From: Acidobacteriota bacterium
GTDB taxonomy: Bacteria; Acidobacteriota; Blastocatellia; Pyrinomonadales; Pyrinomonadaceae
DNA length: 36,398 bases
Direction of reading: 5' to 3'
Assembly (NCBI GenBank): GCA_019242475.1
Contig: JAFAVK010000013.1
Location: 1-36,398 of the forward strand
The position numbers and the translations under genes are program-made. Of this stretch, positions 7,538-16,290 are shown piece by piece (the stretch's first letter is position 1; each line of letters opens with the position of its first letter). Below the pieces are notes generated by a model. The model saw nothing but the letters and a program-made list of their open reading frames with translations, was not told where the DNA came from and searched no databases.

Positions 7538-10495
7538 ATGAACGTTCTGGACGCGATACGGCAGACGACGCGGCGCTCGGGCGGGGGCCAGACCCGCCGG
7601 CGCGACACGGATGAGTTCGAGCGCAGCACGAGGGACTGGCGCAGCGTCGAGCAGCCGGAGCGCGTGCTGTCCCGCATGGAGCGGCTCGGGATGCACCGTG
7701 AGGTGTTGACGCTGACCTCAAGCATGGAGCGGGGCGAACCCTTCCCCGGCTTCAACCCGCTCGAAGCCGTCATCGGGCGGAGCCAGCTCATAAGCAGCCT
7801 CTTCCTGCCGCTGGGGGCCGAGCGCACCCGCGCCGTCGGGCGCATCGTGGCGCACAACGGCGGGGGCTACGCCACGGGCTTCCTCATCTCGCCGCGGCTG
7901 CTGATGACGAACAACCACGTCATCGAGCGGGACGGGATCGCGGCGGGCTGCCGCGTCGAGTTCGACTACGTGCGCCACCCCGATGGCCGCATCGGCGCCA
8001 CGCAGGTCTTCAACCTGCTGCCCGGCGAGTTCTTCCTCACCTCCGAGACGCGCGACGGCGTCAACCTCGACTACACCATCGTCGCCGTCGAGGCCGTCAA
8101 CCGGTACGGCGAGTTCCTCGCCGCGCGCGGCTCCATCCCGCTGAGCGCGACCCCGGGCGTGCTGTTGGTGAAGGAGTCGGCGAACATCATCCAGCACCCG
8201 GGCGGCGACGAGCAGCAGGTCGCGCTGCGCGATAACAAGGTGGTGGAGTCGCTGGAGCACTTCATCCGGTACGAGGCCGACACGAAGACTGGCTCCTCGG
8301 GCTCGCCGGTCTTCAACGACCAGTGGCAGCTCGCCGCGCTGCACCACAGCGGCGTGCCCGAGACCGTGAGGCCGGGCGTCTACCGGCTGCGCGACGGCGG
8401 CGAGTGGGACGCGCGGCCCCCGCTGCCCTACCACAAGCAGGAGCAGATGTCCGCGCGGGTCAAGTGGGTCTCGAACGAGGGCGTCCTCGTCAGCAGCATC
8501 GTGGCGGACGCGCGGGCGCGGCTCGCGGGCGACGCGACGCGCCGCGCGCTCTTCGAGGAGGCCGTCCGCGACGACGCGTCGCCGCTTGGCGAGCGAGGCG
8601 GGGGCGTCTGCCAGGAGGTCTTCAGGCAGCCGGTCGCCGCGCCCGAACTCTTGCCGCAAGCCGCGCAGGGTTCCGTGACCTGGACGATACCCTTGCAGAT
8701 CACGGTGCAGCTCGGCCCCGGTCTTCAACTCTCTGCGACGGGCGGCCTGGCCGCCCCAGTCCAGCCCTTCCCGCCGCAAGCGCCCGTCCTTAACAACGGC
8801 TCCGCGTTGGCGCAGCCCCCGGACGAATTTGACCACGCCGCGGTGTTCGAGCGCATCCGGAAAGAGCTTGAGGAGCGCGCCGAAGTGCTGGAGGTTCGCG
8901 ACGGTTTCCTATGGCACGACGACTTCATGACGGAGGAGCGTGCAGCCGTCGTCGTGCTTGACCCGGGCATCGAGGTTGCGCCCGGCGACCCATACGGGAG
9001 CCTTAACATCCCGCGTGAGGTGGACGGGCTGCCCGTGGACATCACGCTCGGCGGGCCGGCCGCGCAGCTACGCGCCGCCGGGCGCGAGGGGACGCTCGCG
9101 GCCGAGGCCCCGCCACCGGCCGAACTGTTTCAGGAGCGCGTCCCGACCATCGGTTACGTGAAGCCGGAGGGGGTGAGCCTTGAAGAGGTACGCGAGCCGA
9201 TGGAGGTCATCTGTCACGTCAGCCCGGACGAAGGGTGGCCCGTCCTGGAGGAGTTCCTGGGCCGCACCAGGGAGACTTTGACCCTCGGCATATTCGACCT
9301 CTCTGCCCCGCACGTCGTCGGTAAGCTTATGGAACTCGCCAGACGGAATCCGGAGTTTCGCTTCAACCTCGCCATCCAGAGGGGACTCGCGGGGGGCCTG
9401 AGGGGCGTGAAGAAGAATGATCTCGACGAGGAGCGGGTGGTGGAAGACCTGCGCGGAGTTCTGGGCGACCGTTTTCGGCAAGCCTACGTCAACGTCTCGG
9501 GCAACGGACGCACCTTCGCCAGCGCTTACCACGTCAAGGCGGCAGTGCGTGACGGCGAAGAACTCTGGCTGTCGAGCGGTAACATGCAGAGTTCGAACCA
9601 GCCGCCGCCGGACGTTCGCCCCCTCACGGCCGGCGGGCGAGGCCTCCGGCTGCTCAGGAGTTACAACCGCGAGTGGCACGTCGTCGTCAGGAACAGGAGG
9701 CTCGCGCAGATGTTCGAGGCTTACCTGCTGCACGACCTGGAGACGGCCGCGGCCGACCCGGCGCCGCCGCCCGCGCCCGCGCGCGAGCTGTTCGTCCACG
9801 CCGGGCCGCCCGCGGCCGACACTTCCTTCTTCGAAGCAGAGGTCCCACCCCGCTACTTCGCGCGCCAGGTCATTCGGGGGAGCGACGGCGCGCCCGTCAA
9901 CGTACAGCCGCTCCTAACGCCCGACAATTATATCGAGCACGTCATCGGCCTCGTCCGCTCCGCGCGGAACAGACTCTTCATCCAGAACCAATCGCTGAGC
10001 CTGCTCGACCCGCTGGAGAATAACGAGGACGAATTCATCGAGCTGTGGAAGGCGGTCAAGTCACGGCAGGAGGCGGGCGCGGACGTGCGGATGATCTTCC
10101 GCGTCCACATCGACGAAGACCACGCGCGGGCCGTCAAAGACCGCCTGGTGAAGTTCGGCTTCCGCCCCGAGTGTATACGCGTCCAGCCGGGATGCCACAC
10201 CAAGGGCGTCGTAGTGGACTCGGAGGCCGTGCTGCTCGGGAGCCACAACTGGACGAACCACGGCGTGAAGGCCAACCGCGACGCCAGCCTCATCTTCCGC
10301 CACAAAGAGATCGCCGAGTACTACGAGCGCATCTTCCTCTTTGATTGGGATAGGCTCGCGCGCGAACCGCGGCCCGTCGGCCCCGCCTCCATCGGCAGCA
10401 GCCACCTGAGCGAGAGGGTAGAACCATCCCGCGCCGACTCCCCGCAACCCGCCGACACGGCGCGGCTGAGTTATCGGGACATGCTCGATGACTGA
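7538..10495 (+). CDS. Trypsin-like serine protease fused to a PLD-family (HKD) phosphodiesterase domain
   Basis: A protein of 985 residues. The ATG at 7538 is chosen for its GAGG site at 7528-7531; a GTG 15 bases upstream has none. Residues ~85-270 form a chymotrypsin/V8-like protease: His127 in MTNNHVIE, Asp178 in NLDYTIVAVE and Ser256 in TGSSGSPVF form the triad. Residues ~270-560 are a less clear linker with a Pro-rich stretch. Residues ~570-945 form a phospholipase D/nuclease fold with two complete HKD motifs: His665-x-Lys667-x4-Asp672 followed by SSGNMQSSN, and His887-x-Lys889-x4-Asp894 followed by GSHNWTNHG. No signal peptide or membrane helix is seen, so it is probably cytosolic. The C-terminal domain could cut nucleic acid or phospholipid; bacterial stand-alone HKD proteins do either. 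As first gene of the system it is the best effector candidate, perhaps released or activated by its own protease. The domain calls are firm; activation and target are inference. Confidence 0.93.
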   Translation: MNVLDAIRQTTRRSGGGQTRRRDTDEFERSTRDWRSVEQPERVLSRMERLGMHREVLTLTSSMERGEPFPGFNPLEAVIGRSQLISSLFLPLGAERTRAVGRIVAHNGGGYATGFLISPRLLMTNNHVIERDGIAAGCRVEFDYVRHPDGRIGATQVFNLLPGEFFLTSETRDGVNLDYTIVAVEAVNRYGEFLAARGSIPLSATPGVLLVKESANIIQHPGGDEQQVALRDNKVVESLEHFIRYEADTKTGSSGSPVFNDQWQLAALHHSGVPETVRPGVYRLRDGGEWDARPPLPYHKQEQMSARVKWVSNEGVLVSSIVADARARLAGDATRRALFEEAVRDDASPLGERGGGVCQEVFRQPVAAPELLPQAAQGSVTWTIPLQITVQLGPGLQLSATGGLAAPVQPFPPQAPVLNNGSALAQPPDEFDHAAVFERIRKELEERAEVLEVRDGFLWHDDFMTEERAAVVVLDPGIEVAPGDPYGSLNIPREVDGLPVDITLGGPAAQLRAAGREGTLAAEAPPPAELFQERVPTIGYVKPEGVSLEEVREPMEVICHVSPDEGWPVLEEFLGRTRETLTLGIFDLSAPHVVGKLMELARRNPEFRFNLAIQRGLAGGLRGVKKNDLDEERVVEDLRGVLGDRFRQAYVNVSGNGRTFASAYHVKAAVRDGEELWLSSGNMQSSNQPPPDVRPLTAGGRGLRLLRSYNREWHVVVRNRRLAQMFEAYLLHDLETAAADPAPPPAPARELFVHAGPPAADTSFFEAEVPPRYFARQVIRGSDGAPVNVQPLLTPDNYIEHVIGLVRSARNRLFIQNQSLSLLDPLENNEDEFIELWKAVKSRQEAGADVRMIFRVHIDEDHARAVKDRLVKFGFRPECIRVQPGCHTKGVVVDSEAVLLGSHNWTNHGVKANRDASLIFRHKEIAEYYERIFLFDWDRLAREPRPVGPASIGSSHLSERVEPSRADSPQPADTARLSYRDMLDD

Positions 10496-10532
10496 GGCCG
10501 CGGAGGCCGCCCGGAGACGGCCCGGAGAAGAA

Positions 10533-11777
10533 ATGACCACCTACAACTACAAACTCAACGGGCGGTATGAGGTCGTAAAAGAATTAAGTCGCGGCCCGTT
10601 CGGCGTCGTCCAACTCGCGCGTGACACGCACCTGCTTTCGCGCCTGGTGGTCATTAAGACGCTGCCCGCAGCGGAAGGCGAAACCCCCGGCGACCACTGG
10701 CTCAGGGAGAAGTTCGACGAACAGATTCTGGCGCTCGACAGAATCAAACACTCCGGCGTCGTCAGCATCTACGACTACGGGTGGACATCGGAGGGCGAAC
10801 CTTTCTTCGTCATGCCTTACATCGAAGGCAGGAGCCTGTACGAGGTGATGTGCGACGGCGGCGCAATGGAATTGAAGCGCGCTGCACGCATTGTCGGCCA
10901 GCTCGGCTCAGTGCTCAGCGCCGCGCACGACGTGGGCGTCATCCACGGCGACCTCACGCCGCGGAATGTCATGCTCCAGACCTTTAGGGACGGCGAGTTC
11001 GCTGTTCTCATAGACTTCGGCATCGCCACGGTCGAAGACTTGGAAGGCGTGCGTCGCATGCGCAAGACAACGGTCGCAGGGACGATCCCCTACATGGCCC
11101 CGGAACAGTTGCTCGGCGGCTCGATTCCTGCAACCGACGTGTGGGCACTGGGGGTCGTCGCCTACGCGATGGTGACCGCGCGACTGCCCTTCGACACTGA
11201 CGACGAACTCACGCTCGGCGACATGCAGCGCGCCGGGGTCATCTCCCTGCCGAAGTCTCTACGCCCCGAGTTGCCGGAGGCGGCGCAGGACGTGATCCTC
11301 AAGGCACTCAGCTACGACCCGGCCGCGCGCTACGCGCACGCGCACGAGATGGGCGAAGCCTTCTTCCGTGCCGTCTCCGGCGGCGAAGCTCCGGCGCCGC
11401 TGTTGGACTACCCCCCGGCGCTGGACGTTCAAACCGTGCCCCCCGCCCCGCCTCCCGAAAAACTGCTCCGCCGCTGCCGAGAGCTGTTCGAGTCTTTCAA
11501 AGAATTTCGCAACCCGGACAGCGCTTGGGATTTTTTCGAGAGAGCAGAACTGAGCGCCTACAAGCACTGCGTTGGCAGGTCATCCGATGTTGATTTCGAC
11601 CAGTTGCTCGCCTGCCTGTGCCGGTCGGGGCGCGAGTATCGCGGGCAAGCCCTGCTCGACGTGCTGGCGCTGCTCGCCTCACGCTACAGGGGCACGGATT
11701 ATCGGGGGCAAGAGTGCGAGGGCTTGAGAAGCAGTCTGCGACAACTATTCGCGCAGGCTCCGGCCGCCGGCACGTAG
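10533..11777 (+). CDS. Ser/Thr protein kinase with C-terminal effector-associated-like helical domain
   Basis: A protein of 414 residues from the ATG at 10533, which has a GGAG site close upstream. An in-frame ATG at 10488 overlaps the end of the previous gene and would add 15 residues; either start implies translational coupling. The kinase domain spans about 10-275: a loose glycine loop (SRGPFGVV), Lys42 in VVIKTLP, HGDLTPRNVML with catalytic Asp140, DFG Asp161, and GTIPYMAPEQ. The Arg of the usual HRD is Gly139, making it a non-RD kinase; other catalytic residues are intact. No membrane helix is present, unlike the kinase at 3418-6426. After a Pro-rich linker, residues ~310-405 form an all-helical domain that aligns without gaps to the N-terminus of the next protein (CRELFESFKEF, SGREY, ALLDVLALLASRY). 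This suggests an adaptor that joins the two proteins. Confidence 0.93.
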   Translation: MTTYNYKLNGRYEVVKELSRGPFGVVQLARDTHLLSRLVVIKTLPAAEGETPGDHWLREKFDEQILALDRIKHSGVVSIYDYGWTSEGEPFFVMPYIEGRSLYEVMCDGGAMELKRAARIVGQLGSVLSAAHDVGVIHGDLTPRNVMLQTFRDGEFAVLIDFGIATVEDLEGVRRMRKTTVAGTIPYMAPEQLLGGSIPATDVWALGVVAYAMVTARLPFDTDDELTLGDMQRAGVISLPKSLRPELPEAAQDVILKALSYDPAARYAHAHEMGEAFFRAVSGGEAPAPLLDYPPALDVQTVPPAPPPEKLLRRCRELFESFKEFRNPDSAWDFFERAELSAYKHCVGRSSDVDFDQLLACLCRSGREYRGQALLDVLALLASRYRGTDYRGQECEGLRSSLRQLFAQAPAAGT

Positions 11778-11804
11778 GCGCGCCTTAAGCGACAAGTTCG
11801 TTGT

Positions 11805-11822
11805 GCCCCGCTTCAGCGGGGC
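11805..11822 (+). other. Short hairpin between the kinase and helical-repeat genes
   Basis: GCCCCGC (11805-11811) and GCGGGGC (11816-11822) form a perfect 7-bp stem around the tetraloop TTCA, in the 79-base gap between two genes of the same run. No T tract follows (the next bases are CGGATTAACC), so it is more likely a partial attenuator or RNA-processing/stability element than a full terminator. It is the longest clean hairpin inside the first half of the run. Confidence 0.4.
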
Positions 11823-11856
11823 CGGATTAACCGGATTGGTTTAGGGGGTGTCGGCA

Positions 11857-13599
11857 GTGGTCTACGGCGGCGGATTCTCAAACGGCGGCGGGTTTTCAAA
11901 AGGCATCGGAATCCCTCCCGAGCTGTGCCAGGAGTGCGTGGAGTTATTTGTTACATATGACGAGTTTGAATACCCGAAGAAGCTAATAAATTTCACCGAT
12001 GTGTTCGGGCTGGTGTACGTGAGGAAGTGCATCGCCGCTTCAGACAGGTTCGACTATGACGACCTCATGGTCAAGCTGGTGACGACCGGGCGGTCATACG
12101 AGGAGCCGGCGTTGTGTGACCTGCTCGGCGCGCTCGCGGTTCGCTACCAGGAGGAGGAGTTTAAGAGGAAAGCTTTTGAGAGTCTGAAAGCGAGGGTCAG
12201 CAGAGCCCTGCTTGAGCCCGAAAACTCCGAGGAGGAGCAAGTCTATCAGCGGCTAATACAAGTCCGCGCCTCGGGGGACGTGCAAGGCGCGAAAGAGGCG
12301 GCGAGGCGATGGATTGATGAGGCGGGCGATGACCTGGACGAGTTGGCCCTGCGCATCACGCTGGCGGTCTTTCAAGGCACCACCTTCGACACAATCGAGA
12401 CGGCGAAGAACGACCTGCTGAAGATGTTACAGGAAGTCGCGCCGACGCCGGCCCCCGAGACCCCGCCGCCCGCTCACATCCCGCTGATGCGACGCTTGCA
12501 CAAGGCCGGCGCCTTCGTGACGGAGGGCCAGCCGCCGGACTCTGAAGAAGTCGTCAGGCTGAAAGATTTGGCCGCCGGCGAGGTCATCATCCACGTCTGG
12601 AAGTTCTACCGGGAGGCCGAGTGGCGGCTGAGTCTAATGGCGTGGCTGACGAAATATGCGGCGGGGCACCGGGCCGACGTTCGCATTCGTGCCGCGGTCG
12701 CGGCGGGCCTCATCGCGACTAAAGACTACCGCCTCATCCGCGACAACCTGTTGGCGGCTTGGGTGCAGATCAAGTCCAACAGGTCTCAATACAGGATGGC
12801 GATAGGCATGGCGCTCGGGGTTCTCGTCCTGGAGGAGAGTTGGGTCGCGGAGGTGCAGGGCCTGCTGCGGGAATGGTCGAGGTCAACAGACCCGGCGGAG
12901 CGTTGGGCGGCGCTGCGCGCCTACATCTACGTGGGCGCTTCCTGCCGCCCGGTCAAGGAAGTGATCGAAGCCTGGCGCGACATCGCCGCCTTCGCGGTCG
13001 CCGCCACCGACAGGTCCGTCACCATCGTCGTCGAGGACGCCGAGCAGAAGGTCGTGCATCTCAAGCCGATGCTCATGAGCCTGATAGACGCGATGATGCG
13101 CTTTTTTGTGAACGTCGCGCAGATGTCCACGGAAGAGAAGCGCCCGCTCTTAGCCAGCATCCTCGAAGGCTTGGAGGAGTGGATTGCGGATGAGAAGGCT
13201 GACGCCGCGCTCGGCTTTTTCATGTTCAAGACGCTCGGGCAACTGGTGACCGCCGCGGACGAGAAGGGAGAGGCGGACGGCGCGCCGGTGCTGTTGCAAC
13301 TGGTGTCGGAGGGCTCGTCGGAGGACGAGGCCGCGTATCGCTCGCAACTCGCCGGGCTGTTCGAGGTGTTGATGCGCAACGGCACGACGATCATGGAGGC
13401 CAGGGAGCTTTTGTGCGCGTGGCTCGGGTGGGTGGACGGGGTCGAGGACGAATCCAGGTTGTACGAGTCGCGCATCCGGACGCTCTTTGCAGAGATCACC
13501 GCTGCCGACAAGGGCGGCCGGGCGCGCGGGAAGCTCGCCGCCTGCCTGCGCGACTGCGGGCGCAACCGCGCCGCCCAGCGCCTGCTCGCCAGCCTGTAA
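11857..13599 (+). CDS. Helical-repeat protein with N-terminal effector-associated-like domain
   Basis: A protein of 580 residues. The GTG at 11857 is preferred because AGGGGG (11843-11848) lies 8 bases upstream; a GTG at 11848 overlaps that site. After a Gly-rich leader (GGGFSNGGGFSKG), residues ~20-112 repeat the helical domain at the end of the upstream kinase: C-x-ELF, EF-x2-P, CIAASDRFDYDDL, TGRSY, ALCDLLGALAVRY. Residues ~250-420 are HEAT-like (RADVRIRAAVAAGLIA, YRMAIGMALGVLVLEE, RWAALRAYIYVG), a pattern of paired helices also found downstream of NTPase domains in STAND-type proteins. The C-terminal ~150 residues are helical too. No catalytic motif, signal peptide or membrane helix is seen. 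It is probably a scaffold that recruits the kinase through like-with-like adaptor contact. The function is inferred from architecture and context. Confidence 0.85.
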   Translation: MVYGGGFSNGGGFSKGIGIPPELCQECVELFVTYDEFEYPKKLINFTDVFGLVYVRKCIAASDRFDYDDLMVKLVTTGRSYEEPALCDLLGALAVRYQEEEFKRKAFESLKARVSRALLEPENSEEEQVYQRLIQVRASGDVQGAKEAARRWIDEAGDDLDELALRITLAVFQGTTFDTIETAKNDLLKMLQEVAPTPAPETPPPAHIPLMRRLHKAGAFVTEGQPPDSEEVVRLKDLAAGEVIIHVWKFYREAEWRLSLMAWLTKYAAGHRADVRIRAAVAAGLIATKDYRLIRDNLLAAWVQIKSNRSQYRMAIGMALGVLVLEESWVAEVQGLLREWSRSTDPAERWAALRAYIYVGASCRPVKEVIEAWRDIAAFAVAATDRSVTIVVEDAEQKVVHLKPMLMSLIDAMMRFFVNVAQMSTEEKRPLLASILEGLEEWIADEKADAALGFFMFKTLGQLVTAADEKGEADGAPVLLQLVSEGSSEDEAAYRSQLAGLFEVLMRNGTTIMEARELLCAWLGWVDGVEDESRLYESRIRTLFAEITAADKGGRARGKLAACLRDCGRNRAAQRLLASL

Positions 13600-13624
13600 G
13601 TGCCGGCGTTAAGGAGTTGACGCT

Positions 13625-14773
13625 ATGTCTCAGACGCAACCGGAACAGAACGAAGCCTTCGCCCTGATTATCGACGCCAGTTCGAGCGCGGCGCCGCACG
13701 TGGAAGAGACGCGACGCGTCGCGCAGCTCATCCGCGGCCTGACGGGCGTGTTCGATGAAGAGCAGTTCAAGCTCTTCATTCTGGGCGATACCGCGCCCAC
13801 CCCGTCGGCCTTCCTCAAGCAGACCAGCCCGTCGGGCGTCGGCCGGCAGCACCGCGCGTGCAGCCTGATCGCGCCGACCATGGAGGCGCTGGTGCGAGAG
13901 GCGCAGAGGCGCTCGGTAATTATCGTCGGCAGCGGCGAAATTTTTGACCTCCACGACTGGCTGGGCGACCCGCGCGTTAACGGGTGGCTGCTCGTGCGGA
14001 CGGGCGAGCGTTCGCTTCAGGGGCCGGGCGGCATCGTCTCGGAAATTATTCCGGAGCAGCTCGGCGGCGACATAGACACGCTGCTGAGCTACTTCAGCCG
14101 GTTCACCCCGTGGAGCGCGGAGCCTCCACGCACCGCCCAACGCTCCGACGCATACAAGTGGCGGGTTGACGCCTCCGGCTACCCGCTCGTCTTCGTCGAG
14201 CCCTTGGACGCCTACGTCCACCTCTTCCCCGTCACCAAGCCGCAGTTCGAGAGGTTCATCGCCTCGGGCAGGTACCTCGGGTTCGACGACGCCTGGTATC
14301 AGGAGATTCTCACTCTCAACCCGCGCGCCTCGTACCGCAGCCCGCACGTGCATCCGCGCGAGCGCCTGTTCATGACGGGAGTGACGGCCGAGGAGGCGCT
14401 GGCCTTCGGGCGGTGGGTGGGGAGGGACTACGGGCTGTTGACCGCCGAGGAGTGGCGCACCTGCTACGAGTGGTTCGACGGCCGGCCAGCTCCGCCCCCG
14501 CTGGCGGGACTGTCCGAGCGCCTGTCGTTAGACGCCCGCGCCGTCTGGGACATCGTCGAAGAGCAGTGGCTGGAGCCGCACCGCCGGTCGAGCCTCCGCG
14601 AGCTGTCGCTGATCACGCAGGGCATCCTCGAATGGGTGGTCGAGCTCCCCGGCCGGTATTGCGGCCTCGGCGAGCCGGCGGCGTCGAATCTACAGAGGAA
14701 GGTCGGAGACCCCGTCCGTCCCGTCGGCCAAGGCCGGCTCAGGAATCTCGGCTTCCGCCTAAAAGCGAGGTGA
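13625..14773 (+). CDS. vWA-like domain fused to FGE/SUMF-like domain
   Basis: A protein of 382 residues; AAGGAG at 13611-13616 marks the ATG at 13625. The N-terminal ~165 residues look like a von Willebrand A fold: a hydrophobic strand running into Asp17-Ala-Ser19-Ser-Ser21, the DxSxS metal-ion-dependent adhesion motif, then helices and the strand RRSVIIVGSGEIFDLHDW. The C-terminal ~200 residues have the layout of a formylglycine-generating-enzyme/sulfatase-modifying-factor fold: a 'PVTKPQFERFIASGRY' opening, GVTAEEALAFGRWVGRDYGLLTAEEW (compare V-W-x-DA-x-x-YA-x-W-...-RLPTEAEWE) and a LEWVVE segment near the end. The catalytic FGE cysteines are absent, so it is probably a binding module. The next start is 5 bases downstream. 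vWA and FGE domains both occur in predicted NTP-dependent conflict systems, with vWA usually acting as a recruiter. Confidence 0.8.
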   Translation: MSQTQPEQNEAFALIIDASSSAAPHVEETRRVAQLIRGLTGVFDEEQFKLFILGDTAPTPSAFLKQTSPSGVGRQHRACSLIAPTMEALVREAQRRSVIIVGSGEIFDLHDWLGDPRVNGWLLVRTGERSLQGPGGIVSEIIPEQLGGDIDTLLSYFSRFTPWSAEPPRTAQRSDAYKWRVDASGYPLVFVEPLDAYVHLFPVTKPQFERFIASGRYLGFDDAWYQEILTLNPRASYRSPHVHPRERLFMTGVTAEEALAFGRWVGRDYGLLTAEEWRTCYEWFDGRPAPPPLAGLSERLSLDARAVWDIVEEQWLEPHRRSSLRELSLITQGILEWVVELPGRYCGLGEPAASNLQRKVGDPVRPVGQGRLRNLGFRLKAR

Positions 14774-14778
14774 CGCAG

Positions 14779-16224
14779 ATGAAAGTCACCGCGGCGCAGC
14801 ACGTCTCGGCAATGTTGACCTCGCGGCAGTCGCCGCGGGGGCGGGGCGGCTACCAGACGCTGTACTACACGCGCGACTCACTGTCTCCGGACGAGGCGGG
14901 CGTCATCGAGCGTCTCGTCCAGTACTACTCGGCGCGTGACGGCGAGCCCAAGTGGCAGTCTTACAGGCTGACCGACCGGAGGCACGTCATCTCCCGCATC
15001 GTCCCCATCGCTGAGCCGGACGATTTCGGCCGCCGGGGGCGGTACTTCACGCACAGCATAATCTGTGACGTTACCCACGGGCCGCAGTTCGACGCAGTGC
15101 TGTTCAGCCTGCTGCGGCCACAGAACTTTCTCCCCTCACTCGACAAGGCCCTGGCCGCCGATGGGATGAGTACCGGCGACGCGCCCGCCGTCACTTTAGA
15201 CGTGGGGGGCACGCGGGGCGACGGCGGGCAGGGTCGCCTGCGTGACTGGTCGGGCGAGGAGTTGAACCGGCTCTACATCCTGCTCAGTGACCCGCGCCGA
15301 CTGACCGAGCAGGGACAGCACGTCGCCCTCGTGGGGGGGGAGGGGCAAATCCTGGAGGCGCTGCAAGTGGCCTTCCTGCTGGCGCCGCCCGACGCGCGGA
15401 AGTTCTGCTCGTTCGACACGAACGCGCCCGGCAATGACGCGCCGCCGGGCGCGGCCTTCTGGGGGCGCGGGTCAGGGACTGCCTCGGCGTCGGGTTACGT
15501 AATCGACGCAGCGAGGCGACGGGTCACAGTTCCGGAGTCGGCGCCGCTGTGGGCGGACGGCTTCTCGCCGGAGCGGCTTTCGTCGCCGTGGCGTCAGGCC
15601 GTCGTCACGCGGCTCAGCCAGCCATCGGATGGGGCGCTGCGCTGCCTTGTCGAGCGTAGGTACAGGGCCTTCATCGGTGAATCGGCCTACCAAGGTTTGC
15701 TCTCTGAGGCGGGGCTGGCGCCGACGCCGGACGACTTGGAACTGCTGGCCCCTTTCGCGCGGGCGCACGAGGGGCTCGGCCTGCTGTTGGCCCTGAAATC
15801 CGGTGACGACGCCGAACGGTTGCGGAGGCTGGCCGCGATAGGCTCATCGTCCGCTTATAGGGAGCACTGCACACAGCTAAGAAGGTGCCCCGAGTTCAAA
15901 CCCTGGCACGTCTTCTCCCCGATATTCATGCCCACGTGGTTCTCCATCTTCCGCGGCTCCTACCGCATGGAAGACCTAACTATCGCCGTCGCCAAGATCG
16001 CGGAGCACGGGAGCGAAAGCGACCACAGGCACCTTGAGACCATCAGCGAGCACCTCGACGCGGGCGAGCGACAGGCGCTGGGGCGTTGGCTCAAAGAGTC
16101 GGCCTTCGGCCTCGAACACCTGCAAGCCACCCTGGACGCGCCCGCCGCAGTGCCGACGCGGGATGGCTCCGCCGCGAAGTCGCGCTCCTTCTTACGCCGG
16201 ATTTTACCCCGGTCCGGCCGGTAG
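14779..16224 (+). CDS. GAP1-like (GTPase-associated protein 1) protein
   Basis: A protein of 481 residues from the ATG at 14779, 5 bases after the previous stop, with GAGGTG upstream. The frame is open further upstream, but that part lies inside the vWA-FGE gene and is a shadow. The N-terminal ~190 residues fit the GAP1 N-terminal pattern: an early GGYQTLYYT, SLSPDEAGVIERLVQYY, then a strand-rich stretch with GRRGRYFTHSIICD and FLPSLDKAL. A middle part (EGQILEALQVAFLLAPPDARKFCSFDT) and a helical C-terminal part follow. GAP1 proteins are known from genomics as constant partners of GTPases in predicted conflict systems; their biochemical role is not settled. Its GTPase partner is the next gene. 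I recall the family from memory, so the subtype (N1 or N2) is uncertain. The alternative is an uncharacterised protein with the same N-terminal fold. Confidence 0.75.
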   Translation: MKVTAAQHVSAMLTSRQSPRGRGGYQTLYYTRDSLSPDEAGVIERLVQYYSARDGEPKWQSYRLTDRRHVISRIVPIAEPDDFGRRGRYFTHSIICDVTHGPQFDAVLFSLLRPQNFLPSLDKALAADGMSTGDAPAVTLDVGGTRGDGGQGRLRDWSGEELNRLYILLSDPRRLTEQGQHVALVGGEGQILEALQVAFLLAPPDARKFCSFDTNAPGNDAPPGAAFWGRGSGTASASGYVIDAARRRVTVPESAPLWADGFSPERLSSPWRQAVVTRLSQPSDGALRCLVERRYRAFIGESAYQGLLSEAGLAPTPDDLELLAPFARAHEGLGLLLALKSGDDAERLRRLAAIGSSSAYREHCTQLRRCPEFKPWHVFSPIFMPTWFSIFRGSYRMEDLTIAVAKIAEHGSESDHRHLETISEHLDAGERQALGRWLKESAFGLEHLQATLDAPAAVPTRDGSAAKSRSFLRRILPRSGR

Positions 16225-16290
16225 CAGCGCCGCCGCGCGGGCGTCTCCGGCGCCGCGTCTGTCAAGCGAAGTCACAGTGAGGAGTCTCCA

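Noticed and set aside
14413..14778. Upstream extension of the GAP1-like frame
   Set aside because: This part lies inside the vWA-FGE gene in another frame. The ATG at 14779, 5 bases after the previous stop and with a ribosome site, is the natural start.
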